In this document: positions 34,448 to 45,825 of the stretch, one piece after another | Numbering within the stretch: position 1 is the stretch's first letter | Layout: each line of letters begins with the position of its first letter | Assembly (NCBI GenBank): GCA_019426215.1 | Contig: CM033408.1 | Coordinates: 5,335,077-5,399,076, forward strand | DNA from: Buddleja alternifolia | Taxonomy: Eukaryota; Streptophyta; Magnoliopsida; Lamiales; Scrophulariaceae | Direction: 5' to 3' | Length of the DNA stretch: 64,000 nucleotides | Translations under genes and position numbers: made by a program | The notes under the pieces: generated by a model | What the model was told of the DNA's origin: nothing | Databases searched by the model: none | What the model saw: the letters and a program-made list of their open reading frames with translations, nothing else

Positions 34448-36775
34448 ATGGCATCTAAAAAGGAAAATGTGAAGATAGACAAGTTCGATGGAATGGATTT
34501 CAAATTCTGACGAACACAGATGGAGGATTATCTGTACAAGTAGAAACTCCATCAACCGTTATCGAGGAAGAAGATTGAAAAGATTTTAGACGAAGATTAG
34601 GAATTGATGAATAGGAAAACATTAGGTGTTATTCAATTGATGTTATCAAGAAACGTGATGTTTAACATCTTGGATCAAACTACTAGTACGGGTTTGATGA
34701 ATGCGTTGTCCAACATGCATGAGAAGCTATCCGCATCATATAAAGTTTACTTGATGAGATGTTTATTCAATTTGAGGATGACTGGAGGTGGACTAGTGAT
34801 CAATCATATCAACGAGTTCACATGATCATCACTCAGTTGAGTTTGGTTGATGTTGTTAGGAATTTCATGTTAGATGTTTTGATGATGACAATTAGGATTC
34901 TATGTTAGACCCCAAGAAATGTAAGTATAAAAGCTTTCATAGAACGAATGTATAAGCGCCTGAAAGCTTGCTTATTTTATTAGGTTTGTTTTTTATCTTT
35001 ATAGATTTTAGACTAAGGATATGATACTAGATCACTAGAAGAGTTCTGTGTGAGTCTACCAAGTGATGAAGTTGAAGATCAAGCGTCTGAAGGAACAGTA
35101 AAGATAAAGATTAGTCTCAAGCGTCCGTCAAGCGCTAAAAGACTGTCCCAGGTTATGAAACCAGCGCTCATGACTTATTATGAACTTTAGACCAAGTACT
35201 TAACACTAAGTCAATGATAGAATTCTTAGTGAGTCTATCAAAGATAAAGTGGAAGGTCAAGCGTCTAAAAGTCGGGCAAAGAATACTGACTCTGTTTAAG
35301 CGTCTGTTTAGCACATACCCAACATCCAAAAGCTCAAGCGTCCAGTTCTCAAAACGTAACCTGAAGACGTAAGCCCAAGTTACTAAAGACTTAAAAAATG
35401 CATGACCCAACGGTAATTATTTCCAAACAGGAATAAGACAAGATGGATCAAAAGTCGGATAAGTGCTATTAAAATATAAGCACTACAACTTATGGGCAAG
35501 CCATTTATTTGACCAAGACTGTCAGAGTTATGAAACCAAGAACATGCCTAACTAATTAAAAATACCCAAAGATAGGAATGTCAGAACTCATGGAATGTTT
35601 AGGGAAACGAGATCCCAACCGTGTCCAACGGACAAAAACCACAAATAACCTATAAATAGCCCTTTCAACAAAAAGAAAAGTAGCAGAGACACATACAAGA
35701 GATATACCTGAATATATTAGTGTGAATAAAGGCACAATCTCTTGTATATACAAAAATACACAAGAAAATAATAAAAACTTTGTTGAAAGAAAAGCCTACA
35801 AAATCCATAGCCAAATATCCTTATAAGCTTTTCACAAATATTCCAGAAACAGTCAAATATATCTCAAACCCTTTTTTGAAGACCCTACACTACTATTGAG
35901 ATATCTTCAAGTTGTTTGAACTTTCCAAAAACAAACAAACCCGATATATAAACTCTCAACATCTTTCATCTGAGTGAGAAAGCTTGTTGATTTACAAGCA
36001 ATATTTTTGTGTAAAAGAAGCTTGTGGAAGAAGATCTCTATTGGAGCTGAAATCTGTGTGACCAAAGAGTTCCAGGATCAAGCGTAACTTGCATTATTTC
36101 TGAGTGGAAGAAGCAAGAGGATAGAAGGTGAGCTGAAATCTGTGTGACCAAGGAGTTCTGAGATCATATCCAATCTCCCTCTATTTTGTAGAAGTCTCTG
36201 TGTGACTCTTCGATAATCATTATAGTGGAAAACTGCCTGATAAAAGGAGAAGAAGGACGTAGCTGGGATTACATCACCCAGTGAACCTTATAAATATCCT
36301 GTGTCATTTACTGCTTTAACTATTTATTGTTTTATTGCTTTACTATTCATATTGCATATACTTTGATAAAGTTTTAAAACAACTAAGCGACTACTTTTGA
36401 TTAAAAATACTTCCACTGTGCTAACCCTGATTTAGTGACTAAACTCTGCCCTACTTTGGTAAGCGTTGAAATCACCAAGTCTAAGTTAACTTTTCCTAAG
36501 CGCCTGAAACTAGTGCTTAAGTCATCATCTCTCAAGCGCCGCACCCAGCGCTCAAAGCTTTCCGAGCGTTCAAATACTTCAAAGTGATACGAATTTTTAG
36601 AAGTCGAAAAAGACTTCAGGGTCTATTCAATCCTCCCCCCTGTAGACCCTTTCGTATACCACTTGGGACCAACATATGTCAATTTCAAGGATGAGGTAAA
36701 GGCCTTAACTTTATTGTCTTCATTGTCGGATCGTTGAAGTATGACGGTAACTGCCGTGAGTAGTTTGTCTGGCCA
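34448..36775 (+). pseudogene. gag of the old copia element, split by a solo LTR
   Basis: ATG 34448 opens MASKKENVKIDKFDGMDFKF, followed by stops in place of W and other residues. The clean stretch 34604-34825 encodes NILDQTTSTGLMNALSNMHE and VINHINEFT, typical copia gag. After the solo LTR the frame resumes at 36675 with VNFKDEVKALTLLSSLSDR, the usual continuation of the gag core. Everything after about 36775, including the zinc knuckle and protease, is lost or displaced by later insertions. Confidence 0.75.
34854..36674 (+). repeat. Solo LTR of the Sirevirus-like family
   Basis: It starts TGTTAGGAATTTCATG and ends GGGACCAACA, the same termini as 16498-18064 but in the opposite orientation. 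It sits alone, with no internal region. The flanks GATGT (34849-34853) and TATGT (36675-36679) match at 4 of 5 bases. It is longer than the other copy (1,821 against 1,567 bp). TATA-like CCTATAAATAG lies near 35650. Unequal recombination between LTRs of a former full element explains it. Confidence 0.9.
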
Positions 36776-36789
36776 AAGGAAGTTGAAAC

Positions 36790-37440
36790 CATGGTCTTAA
36801 ATTTCGATCGAAACACCGAATTTCGGTCGAAATTTCGGGTTTCGAGGGCTTCGAAGCGAAATCGAACATTCGATCCAATTTTGCAGAATATCAGCCGAAA
36901 TTTCGACTGAAACCCAAAATTTAAAATATTTTTGTTAAATTTCCATCGAAATTTCGGCCAAAACCCGATATTTCCCGAAACATTTACCGAAACCAAAATT
37001 TTGGCCGATTTTTTTTTTTTAAAAAATATCATATAATTAGAAAATTATGAAAAATTATATTTATACACCTACCACCTACCACTTACCCGGTTACCCCCCA
37101 ACCACACAAATGAGTGAATGCAATGTCACTTTCTATCCTAAGGGGGCAAAAAACAAAACAAGTACTGGTGATGCATTATTGAAGCCAAAGAGTAATGCAT
37201 TATTGAAGCCAAAGAGCACACCAGTGGAGTGGAGATTTCTTCCTCTTTCAGGTAGGTTTTTTCATACAAATCTCTTTCAATTTTTGATACAAATTTGGCT
37301 TTAATATTTTTCTCATTAGCTTCTGCAAGTCTAATTGAATATTTTATGTTAGAGTTTGTTTAAATGCCTACTAAACCAATGATAGATGTTTTGAAGGAAA
37401 TTTCAAAAAATGGTGACTTGAGAAACTAAGATGTAGCGTA
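36790..37440. repeat. Dispersed repeat, copy 3, inverted and diverged
   Basis: It begins CATGGTCTTAAATTTCG with dense CGAAATTTCGG words. The CACCTACC...CCCCAACCACACA block near 37070-37110 is the inverse of the GTGTGTGGTTGGGG block of copy 2 near 2550. The right limit is uncertain because similarity fades after about 37120. Confidence 0.5.
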
Positions 37441-38278
37441 CAGAAATTACTTGAGAATGCGATCAGGAACTTCCTGTAGCCCTTCCTCTAATAAGGAGGA
37501 AGAGTAAGAATGCAAGCCAAATTGTAGGACTCCTCCGAATGCTTCTTCTGCATATCCATCAAAGAAAAATTTAAGAACATTTATCTTGGGTTCCTTTTGC
37601 ATACACAATACCGCTAAAATTAGAAATGTCAAAATTCTTCTTAGCCCTAACTAGTGAATTACATGTCAGACATTGCAAGGCTTCATGTTGCCTATGCCAT
37701 AATTGGATAAGTAGTAGCTTTTTTATTTTTTATATTTTGTAGATTAAGGTTTTATTTTGACAATTTTTAAACATAATCATATATTCTCATATAATATTTC
37801 ATATATCTTGGACTAGTCTTGGACTAGAACTAGGACTTAATATATCTAAACAATCAATGGGCCAAAGACATAAACATGGGCCAAAATAAACAACCCAAAC
37901 AAATTGACACATGGGCTCAATAATGGAGATTGGGCTCACATATTATTAACATTGAGACTTGAGAATAGGAGTATCATTTATAGCATGTGTTTTATTATAT
38001 AATTTTGATTATAGCATGTTTTATATAATTTATGTACCAAATTCATATGATGCTCTCATGGGGTTCTAGTCATAGCATGCTAAATTTTATTTTTAAATAT
38101 AAATTATTAAAAATATAAAATAAATGAATAGAGGTTTCAATTGAATATGGTAAGTTGTAACTACTAACGAGTATCTTGAATCAATATTGACGTGTTTCTT
38201 GTGGGTTACAACTGGTGAATTTAGCCTTGAATTAACTAATTTTGTGATCCTAATGTAGATAAAATTGGAGGTTGAACT
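37441..38278. other. Non-coding DNA upstream of the hAT fragment
   Basis: AT-rich, with no recognised protein. It may be the 5' region of the hAT element, but no terminal inverted repeat was identified. Confidence 0.4.
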
Positions 38279-39775
38279 ATGTCAGAAAAGGGAAATCAGG
38301 GATGGGAACATGGACAAAAATTACAGGAAGTTAAAGGAGGTTCAATATGTAACTATTGTGGGCACATAATGAGAAGTGGCAGTGTTACACGTTTGAAGTA
38401 CCACTTATCTGGAACAGAAATAGGGAAAAATGTTAAGGTTTTCTCCTTAGTACAGCCAGAAGTGAAAGAAGCTATGAAAGCTCTCATAAAAAATAAAGCA
38501 GACGATAAAGCTAAAAAGGCGACAAGGATGACAAAAATTAGAGAAGAGTTGAGGTCAAATATAATTTCAAAAGAATATTGCAATGTGGATGATGACGATG
38601 ATGAGGATGATGTCGAATATATCCTCCTGATGTAGAGCCTCACGAAAGAGCATCTTATAAAGAAGCATATCGACAATCACGAACATCTGAATAGGAAAGA
38701 GACCAACGTGCCAATTTATTTAGACCAGGCATCAGTAGTGGACAAGGTAGTAGGTTTAACAGAAGTCAAAGTGTGAGACAACTAGAAATTCGTGCACCAA
38801 CTGCTCCTTCACTTTACAAGTCTGAAAAATCAAAACAAAAAAATGTTCTTGATATGTTCAAAGGAGGAAAAATAAAAGAAGGTATGGGGAGGCTTATTTC
38901 TCGTTTCTTTCCCTATTGAAAAGGCGAATTCACATCATTTTAAGAATATGATTTTTGGTGCTCAAAATGCAAAGACAGGGATTGATCCTCTAACTCCTTA
39001 TGAGATTAGAACAAAATATTTAGATATGGAGGTTAAAGAAATCAGACAATATGTTGAGGCACTAAAACCAAAGTGGAATTTATACGGATGCACCTTGATA
39101 TGTGATGGTTGGACAGGGCCAACCAAATTGTCCATAATCAATTTTATGGTGTATTGCAAAGGAAGCACCGTATTTTTGAAGTCTGTTGATGCCTCAAACA
39201 AAATAAAAGATCACAAATACATTTATGAGTTAATGAAAAAAATGGTGGAAGAGGTTGGGAAAAATAATGTTGTGCAAGTCGTGACAGATAACGGATCTGC
39301 AAAGCTGGAAAAAAGTTAATGCAGAAGTACAATCTTTATTGCACTCCATGCGCCGCAGATTGCATTGATTTAATTTTTGAAGATATTGCAAAGAAGGATA
39401 GTGTCAAAGATGTGATTGCGCAAGGGAGGATGATAACTAATTTTTTGTGCAATCACCTACGACTTTTGTCCCAAATGAGAGAACTTTGTAAAGGTAATAT
39501 TGTTCGACCAGGTGCAACAAGATTTGCCACTAACTATATTGCTTTAGATAGCCTATTGAAAAAGAAGGCTAGGTTAAAAGCTCTATTTACATCTGATGAT
39601 TGGGCAAGTAACTCATTGAGTCGGACACAAATCGAGAGGCGAGTTGAGACCATTGTTCTTACACACTCATTCTGGGATCAAGTTGCACAAGTTTGTAATA
39701 TATATGAGTCTCTGTATCGAGTTCTTCGCATTGTGGATAGTGAAGTTTGGCCAACAATGAGTTGCGCAGAATGTT
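38279..39775 (+). pseudogene. hAT-family transposase, truncated
   Basis: ATG 38279 starts MSEKGNQGWEHGQKLQ, followed by a BED-type zinc finger with CNYCG and a later His (RLKYHLSGT). An acidic stretch (DDDDDEDD) and a stop at 38633 follow. The frame resumes near 38945 as the DUF659-type catalytic region with CDGWTGPTKLSIINFMVYC and VVTDNGSAKLEKS, breaks at 39317, and continues to PGATRFATNYIALDSLL, IERRVETIVL and FWDQVAQVCNIYE. It stops at about 39775, directly against copia pol sequence. The C-terminal hATC dimerisation domain is absent, so the protein could not be active. It is inserted in, or recombined with, the old copia element. Confidence 0.8.
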
Positions 39776-42700
39776 AGGCATGTTCCGAGGTTGAGGAAGA
39801 TTTTGATCTCGATGGGTCGAATTGATAGTGATGGTTACACCACGGTGTTTGGTTGTGGTGTATGGAAAATTACCAAGGGTAATATGGTGGTGGCGCATGG
39901 TACGAAGTCTAGGACTTTGTATACTACTGAGATAGGAAAAGACTAATTAGCTGCAGCGGAGGCATAAAGGACGCGCAGGGCATATGAGTGAGAAGAGAAT
40001 GAAGATCATGGCATTCAAGGAAAAGCTTCCAATCTCGAAGACGGTTGATTTGGGTCTTTGCAAAGACTACGTACTTGGGAAGTAGAAAAAGGTGAGCTTC
40101 TCCAAGATTGGAAGAGAACCAAAGTCAGAAAAACTGAAGCTCATGCATACTGATGTATTGGGACCGACACCTGTACAATCACTTGGAGGGTTCAGATACT
40201 ATGTAACCTTTATAGATGATTCCACCAAACGGCATGGGTTTATATTTTGCAAAATAAGTCCGATGTTTTTAATACTTTTAAGAAATGAAAGGCGAAAGCT
40301 GAGAATGAGATGGGGTTGAAACTGAATAACTTGAGGTCGGATAATGGCGGGGAGTACAGTAGCCTATAATTCAAAGAATATTGTACTGAGAATGGGATCA
40401 AGATTATCTAGACTATTTTGGGGACTCCACAACAAAATGGGATAGTAGAGCAGATGAATAGAACTTTGAATGAACGGGGTAGAAGTATGAGAATTCACTT
40501 TGAGTTGCCAAAGATGTTTTGAGCTGATGCAGTGAGCATGATGGCTTAACTTATCAACTGAGGACCTTCTGTGCCATTGGATTTAAAAATTTCAAAGGAG
40601 GTATGGTCCTGAAATGAGGTAAATTTGTTAGGTTTATGTCCTCAAATGCCATTAGAGGATTAGAGAAAGAAAGGACATTGTCATATTGTAATTGTTAATA
40701 TTCTCTAATAAAAAATATTTTAGTTGTTTACTCTATTATAGACATTTATATATTGTAATCATCTATAAGTCTATGAATATAGGAGTTCGCTCTCTAAGGC
40801 ACTAGAGAAATTCAATACTTGTGTATTAAAATAGTCTGCAAGTCAAGGATTCCCAATTGGGCATTGAAAATTATCAAGACTTGTATAATATGAGTTTTGA
40901 TGTGAGAAGTGTCCGTCAATCACTGGGAAGTAGTGAAGAACTCATATCATAGGTGCACTGATGAAGGTAGTGGCACTCAAACATGACTCACATCGATTCT
41001 GTCACATGGGTTTTCACTCTTTGACAGCCAATGACAGAATTGATTAAATTGTAATAGGTGTGTCTGAACTTTAGACCTGAGGAGTCGAGTTGAAGATATA
41101 CTTGTGACATTAGGTTTTTCATTAGAGTAGTTAGACCCAATTTACCCTTTGATGGGGTCCACCTCGAACTGCAACCTAATGGGCAAGTAGTAGTCTAAAT
41201 TGATATCCAAGATGGGATTCGTTCCCTCGAAAGTGAACGAGAAATTATCCTATGCATTTATAAGCAAGTTAGATCTTAAAGTCTTTGGCCAAAGCATTCT
41301 CTGATCTGGACTTATTATAAATATAGCATAGAGTCGAGTTTATGAGTTTGACCTAAACCATGACTTTTACTTGACCGGGATAAGAAAACAAAGAGTTTGA
41401 ATTCACACAGTATTTACAATAGAAAAGGTAAACAATGATCTAATCATTTTATCTTATTTGGGATACGATGTGGGCCGCTTGACTGGCTAGGTGTTACCCA
41501 CATTCAATGAAATCCTCTCATTGCCAAATATAGATGAACCTAAAGAGTCACACTTAAAAAGGAAAAATCGAACGAAATTGTGGTGCATTTCTTGTTGAAA
41601 TGTTTTAAGTATTAGATAATTAAAATTAATTAAATGTAATTAATTATTTGGAGAAATAAGTTAATTCATTTATGCTTTAATTAATATATTATTTCTTGAA
41701 AAAATAAAATTAATTAAATATCCCATCTATTATTTAATTAGATTAATTAATTGGATTGAATTAATTATCTATATAAAGGATTGGACTGAGCTCAAATTTG
41801 GTGCACTTTGACCGTGTATGGATGGCCTCTAGTCGTCCAACATGGGCTAAATTAAGCTCAAGGTTGTAACTTAAGTGATATAAATATATCACTTCATTAA
41901 ACCTAGGTCATAACACAAGTTACAACACACTTGAGCTACAAGAAAGAAACTCCAACCCTCTCTAACTCTCTCTAGTCGTCGGCCTCACCAAGCCAATAAA
42001 AGGAGATTTTTCGATTGAGTTTTCCGGCAAAACAATTTAGAGGGAGCACTTTTGGACTGCTCGGATTATCAATCAGTCAGCCGGATCAGTTCGCAAAAGA
42101 CTTGAAGAATTCAAAAGTTGTGATTCTCCAACCACTTCGCTACAACTGGTAAAGTATCGATATCTCTATCATATATACGCATGATAAAACCCTGGGGTTG
42201 ATCTTGAATTGGAAAAATCTGAAAACGTTTATCACACCGTTTTCGCTACATTTTTCTTTTATTTTTCCCAACAAAAAGGTTGTTTACTTTTTGTCTTTCA
42301 CAGTTCTGATGACATCTTTTATTTTTCCCATCAAAATTGGCTGTTTATCTTATGTCTTTCGTAGTTCTGATGACAGGGACAAGTTAGATACTAAAGTACA
42401 TAAGTGCTTCTTTATTGGCTATGGAGGAGAGAGTTTTGATTACCGGTTCTGGGATTATGAAAACAACAAATTCATAAGGCATAAGGATGTTACTTTCAAT
42501 GAGAAAGTGCTTTGCAAGGATATACTTGGTGCTGAAGCTGAGGATATTGAGAAACCAAAATCAATATTGGATAAGATCACTTTAGAAGAGGTTGTTGGAA
42601 ATTGAACTGAAAATAGAATTGAGGAAGAACCGGAGACTCCGAAACCTACCTTGAGGAGATCGAGCATAACTCCTAAACCAAATATGAGGTATTATTCTTC

Positions 42701-44247
42701 CTTATACTATTTATTTTTGACAGATTCGGGTCAGCCTGAGTCATATAAGGAGGCAATGAGTGTAGGAGATTCTCTTAAGTGGGAGCTAGCCATGAAGGAT
42801 AAGATGAACTCGTTTGAGAGAAATAGAACTTGGATGTTGACTAAGTTGCCAGAGGGGAAACAGGCTTTGCAGAACAAGTGGGTTTTTCTAGTTAAGGATG
42901 AGCCAACTGGTAGTAAAAGGTACAAGGCGAGGTACGTAGTCAAAGAGTTTCAACACGATGAGGGATTCACTACACAAATTTTTTTTCGCCGGTTGTTAAG
43001 TTGACTATTATTAGAATGGTGTTGAGCATTATTGTTGCGTAGGATCTACATCTTGAACAATTAGATGTAAAAACGGCGTTGCTCCATGGAGATTTGGAGA
43101 AGGATATTTATATGGTTCAACTGGAGGGTTTTCTGGAGAATAGAAAAGAAAATCTTTTATGCAAGCTAGAAAAGAGCTTGTATGGACTTAAGCAGGCTCC
43201 GAGATAGTGGTATAAGAGGTTTGACACTTTTATGGCTAGTAATGAATTCACTAGGTATCAAACGGATCACTGTTTTTAGTTTAAGAGGTTCAGGGATTGT
43301 TACATTATATTGTTGCTTTATGTAGACGATATGTTAGTAGCTGGGTCTAACATGGTGGAGATCGAAAAACTGAAGTAGCAACTGTCGACTAAATTTGAAA
43401 TGAAAGACTTGGGAGATGCAAATACAATCCCCGGGATGAGTATTATTCGAGATAGGTCGAGTGGGAGTCTCAAGTTGACTAAAGAGAAGTACATAGAGAG
43501 TATTTGCTAGATTTGCAATCACAGCAAAAATGTAGAAGTACTTTTTTGAGGAGTCATTTCAAGTTGAGCAAAGAACAATAGCCTAAGACTGCGGAGGTGC
43601 GAGAAGAAATGGAAAAGGTTCCTTATACCTCTGCCATTGCGAGTTTGATGTATGCAATGGTGTGTACAAGGCCGGATATAGTTCACGCTTGGGAGTTGTG
43701 AGCCGATATATGACTAATCTGGGTATGAAGCATTGGGAAGATAAAGTAGCTACTTAGATACTTGAGAGGCACATCTAGTATGTGCTTGGTCTTTTTTGGG
43801 AGTAGTCTCACTTTAGAGGGTTTCATGGATACTGACTTAGGTGGTGATCAAGATGGTTGAAGAGTACATTGGGATATATCTATACTTGGGGTGGCACTGC
43901 AATTAGTTGAACGTCAAAGCTCCAAAAATGTATAGCACTCTCTACAACTAAAGCCGAGCATATTGCTATTTTAGGAATGGGTAAAGAGATGGTTTGGTTG
44001 AAAAACTTTTTGAGAAATTGACAAGGAGCAACGGGATTGTGTTCTTTATAGTGATAGATAAAGTGCCATTTGTTTGGCGAATGATCCGGTGTTTCACTCG
44101 AGGACTAAGCATATTCAATGAAAGTATCATCATATTCAAGAGATGATAGATGATGAGACTTTAGAGTTGAAGAAGGTGCTTGGTGCAAAGAATTTGCCAG
44201 ATATGTTAACTAAGGGAGTTACCACCGAGAATTTGAGATTTTTTTAA
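39776..44247 (+). pseudogene. pol of the old copia element, split by a solo LTR
   Basis: Starts inside the protease/GAG-pre-integrase region (RHVPRLRKILISMGRIDSDG), then integrase with HTDVLGPTPVQSLGGFRYY, RSDNGGEYSS and GTPQQNGIVEQMNRTL. The solo LTR 40626-42333 interrupts the integrase C-terminal part, which resumes as HKCFFIGYGGESFDYRFWD. Reverse transcriptase follows: [47 protein letters not shown] and the catalytic LLYVDDMLVAG near 43320. RNase H keeps TKAEHIAI and the end LGAKNLPDMLTKG. At least a dozen nonsense codons and frameshifts are present, several of TGG to TAG/TGA or CAG to TAG type. Confidence 0.85.
40626..42333 (+). repeat. Solo LTR with perfect AAATT TSD, duplicated at its right edge
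   Basis: It starts TGTTAGGTTTATG and ends TTTTTCCCATCA, flanked by AAATT at 40621-40625 and 42334-42338. It belongs to the LTR family at 27717-29311. About 61 bp at the right junction occur twice (about 42254-42314 and 42315-42375), and each copy includes the LTR end plus some host pol sequence. It lies within the integrase frame of the old copia element. Confidence 0.85.
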
Positions 44248-44367
44248 TGGCCCCATATGGCCTCGAGTTTCTGTGATGAATGAGGCTAATCTGCACTAGA
44301 GGATATTTTCACCGGGGTGGTGAGAAGTATGTCAAGAGTTGAGGTGACCAGTCTTCAAGTGGAAAAT

Positions 44368-44839
44368 TGATGGGATATGTAGCTGATTGGGGGAGAGAGA
44401 GTCAAAGAAATGAGCATTGAATGCAAAGAACTCAAGGCAACAACTTTCGAACGTGAAGGTAGCAATGTTCGAACATGCTAAGCATTAGGCTCAAGTTTTT
44501 TGAACGCCGCGAGACGTTTGAACGTGAACATTTTAGATGTTCGAACGTTCGTCTGCATGGGTTTTCGATTTGTGTGGCAAGTAAACGCGTTTTGGAATTT
44601 TTAGAGACTTTGTTTGATTTAGGACTTGTTTCCTAATATGTTTAGAAGACTAATAACGCTCTACAAGGATATATAATCATATTCTTCTCTTGTAATATGC
44701 ATCACACTTATAAAAATCAATAAAACCTCTAGCATAGACCATGACGTAGGCATTCTTGGCCGAACCATGTTAATATTGTGTCGATTATTTTCTTGCTTTT
44801 CGTTTACTTTTACTCGTTTATGGGCATTGATTCCTAATA
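44368..44839 (+). repeat. 3' LTR of the old copia element
   Basis: It starts TGATGGGATATGTAG, preceded by the polypurine-like AAGTGGAAAAT. It matches 33961-34405 throughout with many substitutions and a small internal insertion (extra GTGAAGGTAGCAATGTTC-like segment). It ends near TTCCTAATA, where the 5' copy has CCTAACA. The divergence shows an old insertion. Confidence 0.85.
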
Positions 44840-45236
44840 TTATGATATACATAAATCACAGGAATCAAATCAAATGCATTTATTGAATTCAGTTTTTTCC
44901 AAAATCTAAAAAATTATAAAAATAATGAACAATAACTGATTATATATAGCATCATGCTATTTAAATTTAAACACACAAAAGATGTTTTGCTCCTACGCTC
45001 CTAAATTAGAATTCACACAACAAATTGTGGGACTTCAAATACGTTACACTTCCTATATATATATATAAAATACGTTACACACACTTACTCCACTGTGAAG
45101 TCTCACAGAGTCGAAACACAAAACAGAATCCCCCTCAAAGCACGGGGGAAAGATTTGCATTTGCGATCTCAATCCGATTATCCTCTCCCCAAATCCCATC
45201 ATAAAAGGATTCGTTACAGAACACAATTTGAACAAA
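44840..45236. promoter_or_regulatory. Upstream region of the TTL gene
   Basis: About 400 bp between the dead copia element and the TTL start codon. A TATATATATATAAAA tract at about 45053-45068 lies about 170 bp before ATG and could serve as TATA box. The insertion of the copia element ends only ~400 bp upstream, so distal promoter sequence of this gene may have been replaced. Confidence 0.45.
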
Positions 45237-45791
45237 ATGGAATCACCAATGGAATTGGGTGAAAAAGAATGGTTCGCGTGCTGCGGGAGCGTCAAATTTG
45301 CGCAAGAAATGGCGTCTGCGGGACCGTTTTCGAATTATGAAGAAGCCCTAAGTGCTGCAAGAGATATCTGGTTCAATAAGGTCGATTTCCTTGTCACATA
45401 CTCGATCGAGATATTTATTGTTAAATTTACAGTGTTTATTTATTTATTTTTTTGAATTGAGGGAGAGATTTTTTATTTTTACAACTTTTGTGAAAAAAGT
45501 TTTTTTTTTGTTGTTGTTGTCCTATTGTGTAGGTGGATGTGAATGGATGGCTGGAAGCGTTTGCTGCTCACCCTCAGATTGGTGATAGCCCTTCAAAGAA
45601 CCACAAAAGTCCAACCAGTGCCCAGTTCAGTTTTCTCACTCTTTCTTTCTTTTATGTGTGTGTATATAATATATATGTATATATATCTATATATATGTGT
45701 GTATATATGTGTGTGTTTGTGTTTGCTCCTTTTTGGTTTGAATTATTTCTCTATTACTTGTGATTTTGTTTGATGAATGAGTTCATATATG

Positions 45792-45825
<34 letters not shown>

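Larger units (their letters stand above)
33961..44839 (+). mobile_element. Old Ty1/copia retrotransposon with both LTRs and four nested insertions
   Basis: 5' LTR 33961-34405, primer-binding-like site, split gag, integrase, reverse transcriptase, RNase H, polypurine-like AAGTGGAAAAT and 3' LTR 44368-44839, all on the plus strand. Nested are a Sirevirus-family solo LTR (34854-36674), an inverted dispersed repeat from about 36790, a hAT transposase fragment (to about 39775) and another solo LTR (40626-42333). Frames of gag and pol can be followed across the solo LTRs, which sets the order: this element first, the others later. Numerous stops show it is long dead. The outer 5-mers (GTTTG and TTATG) do not match, so no TSD supports the outer borders. 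Confidence 0.8.

Noticed and set aside
33956..44844. TSD for the old copia element
   Set aside because: The 5-mers GTTTG and TTATG next to the LTR ends do not match; borders rest on LTR similarity only.
45533..45773. Small ORFs after TTL exon 2
   Set aside because: Read-through of exon 2 into the intron; the donor at 45625 and the exon 3 protein match define the true border.
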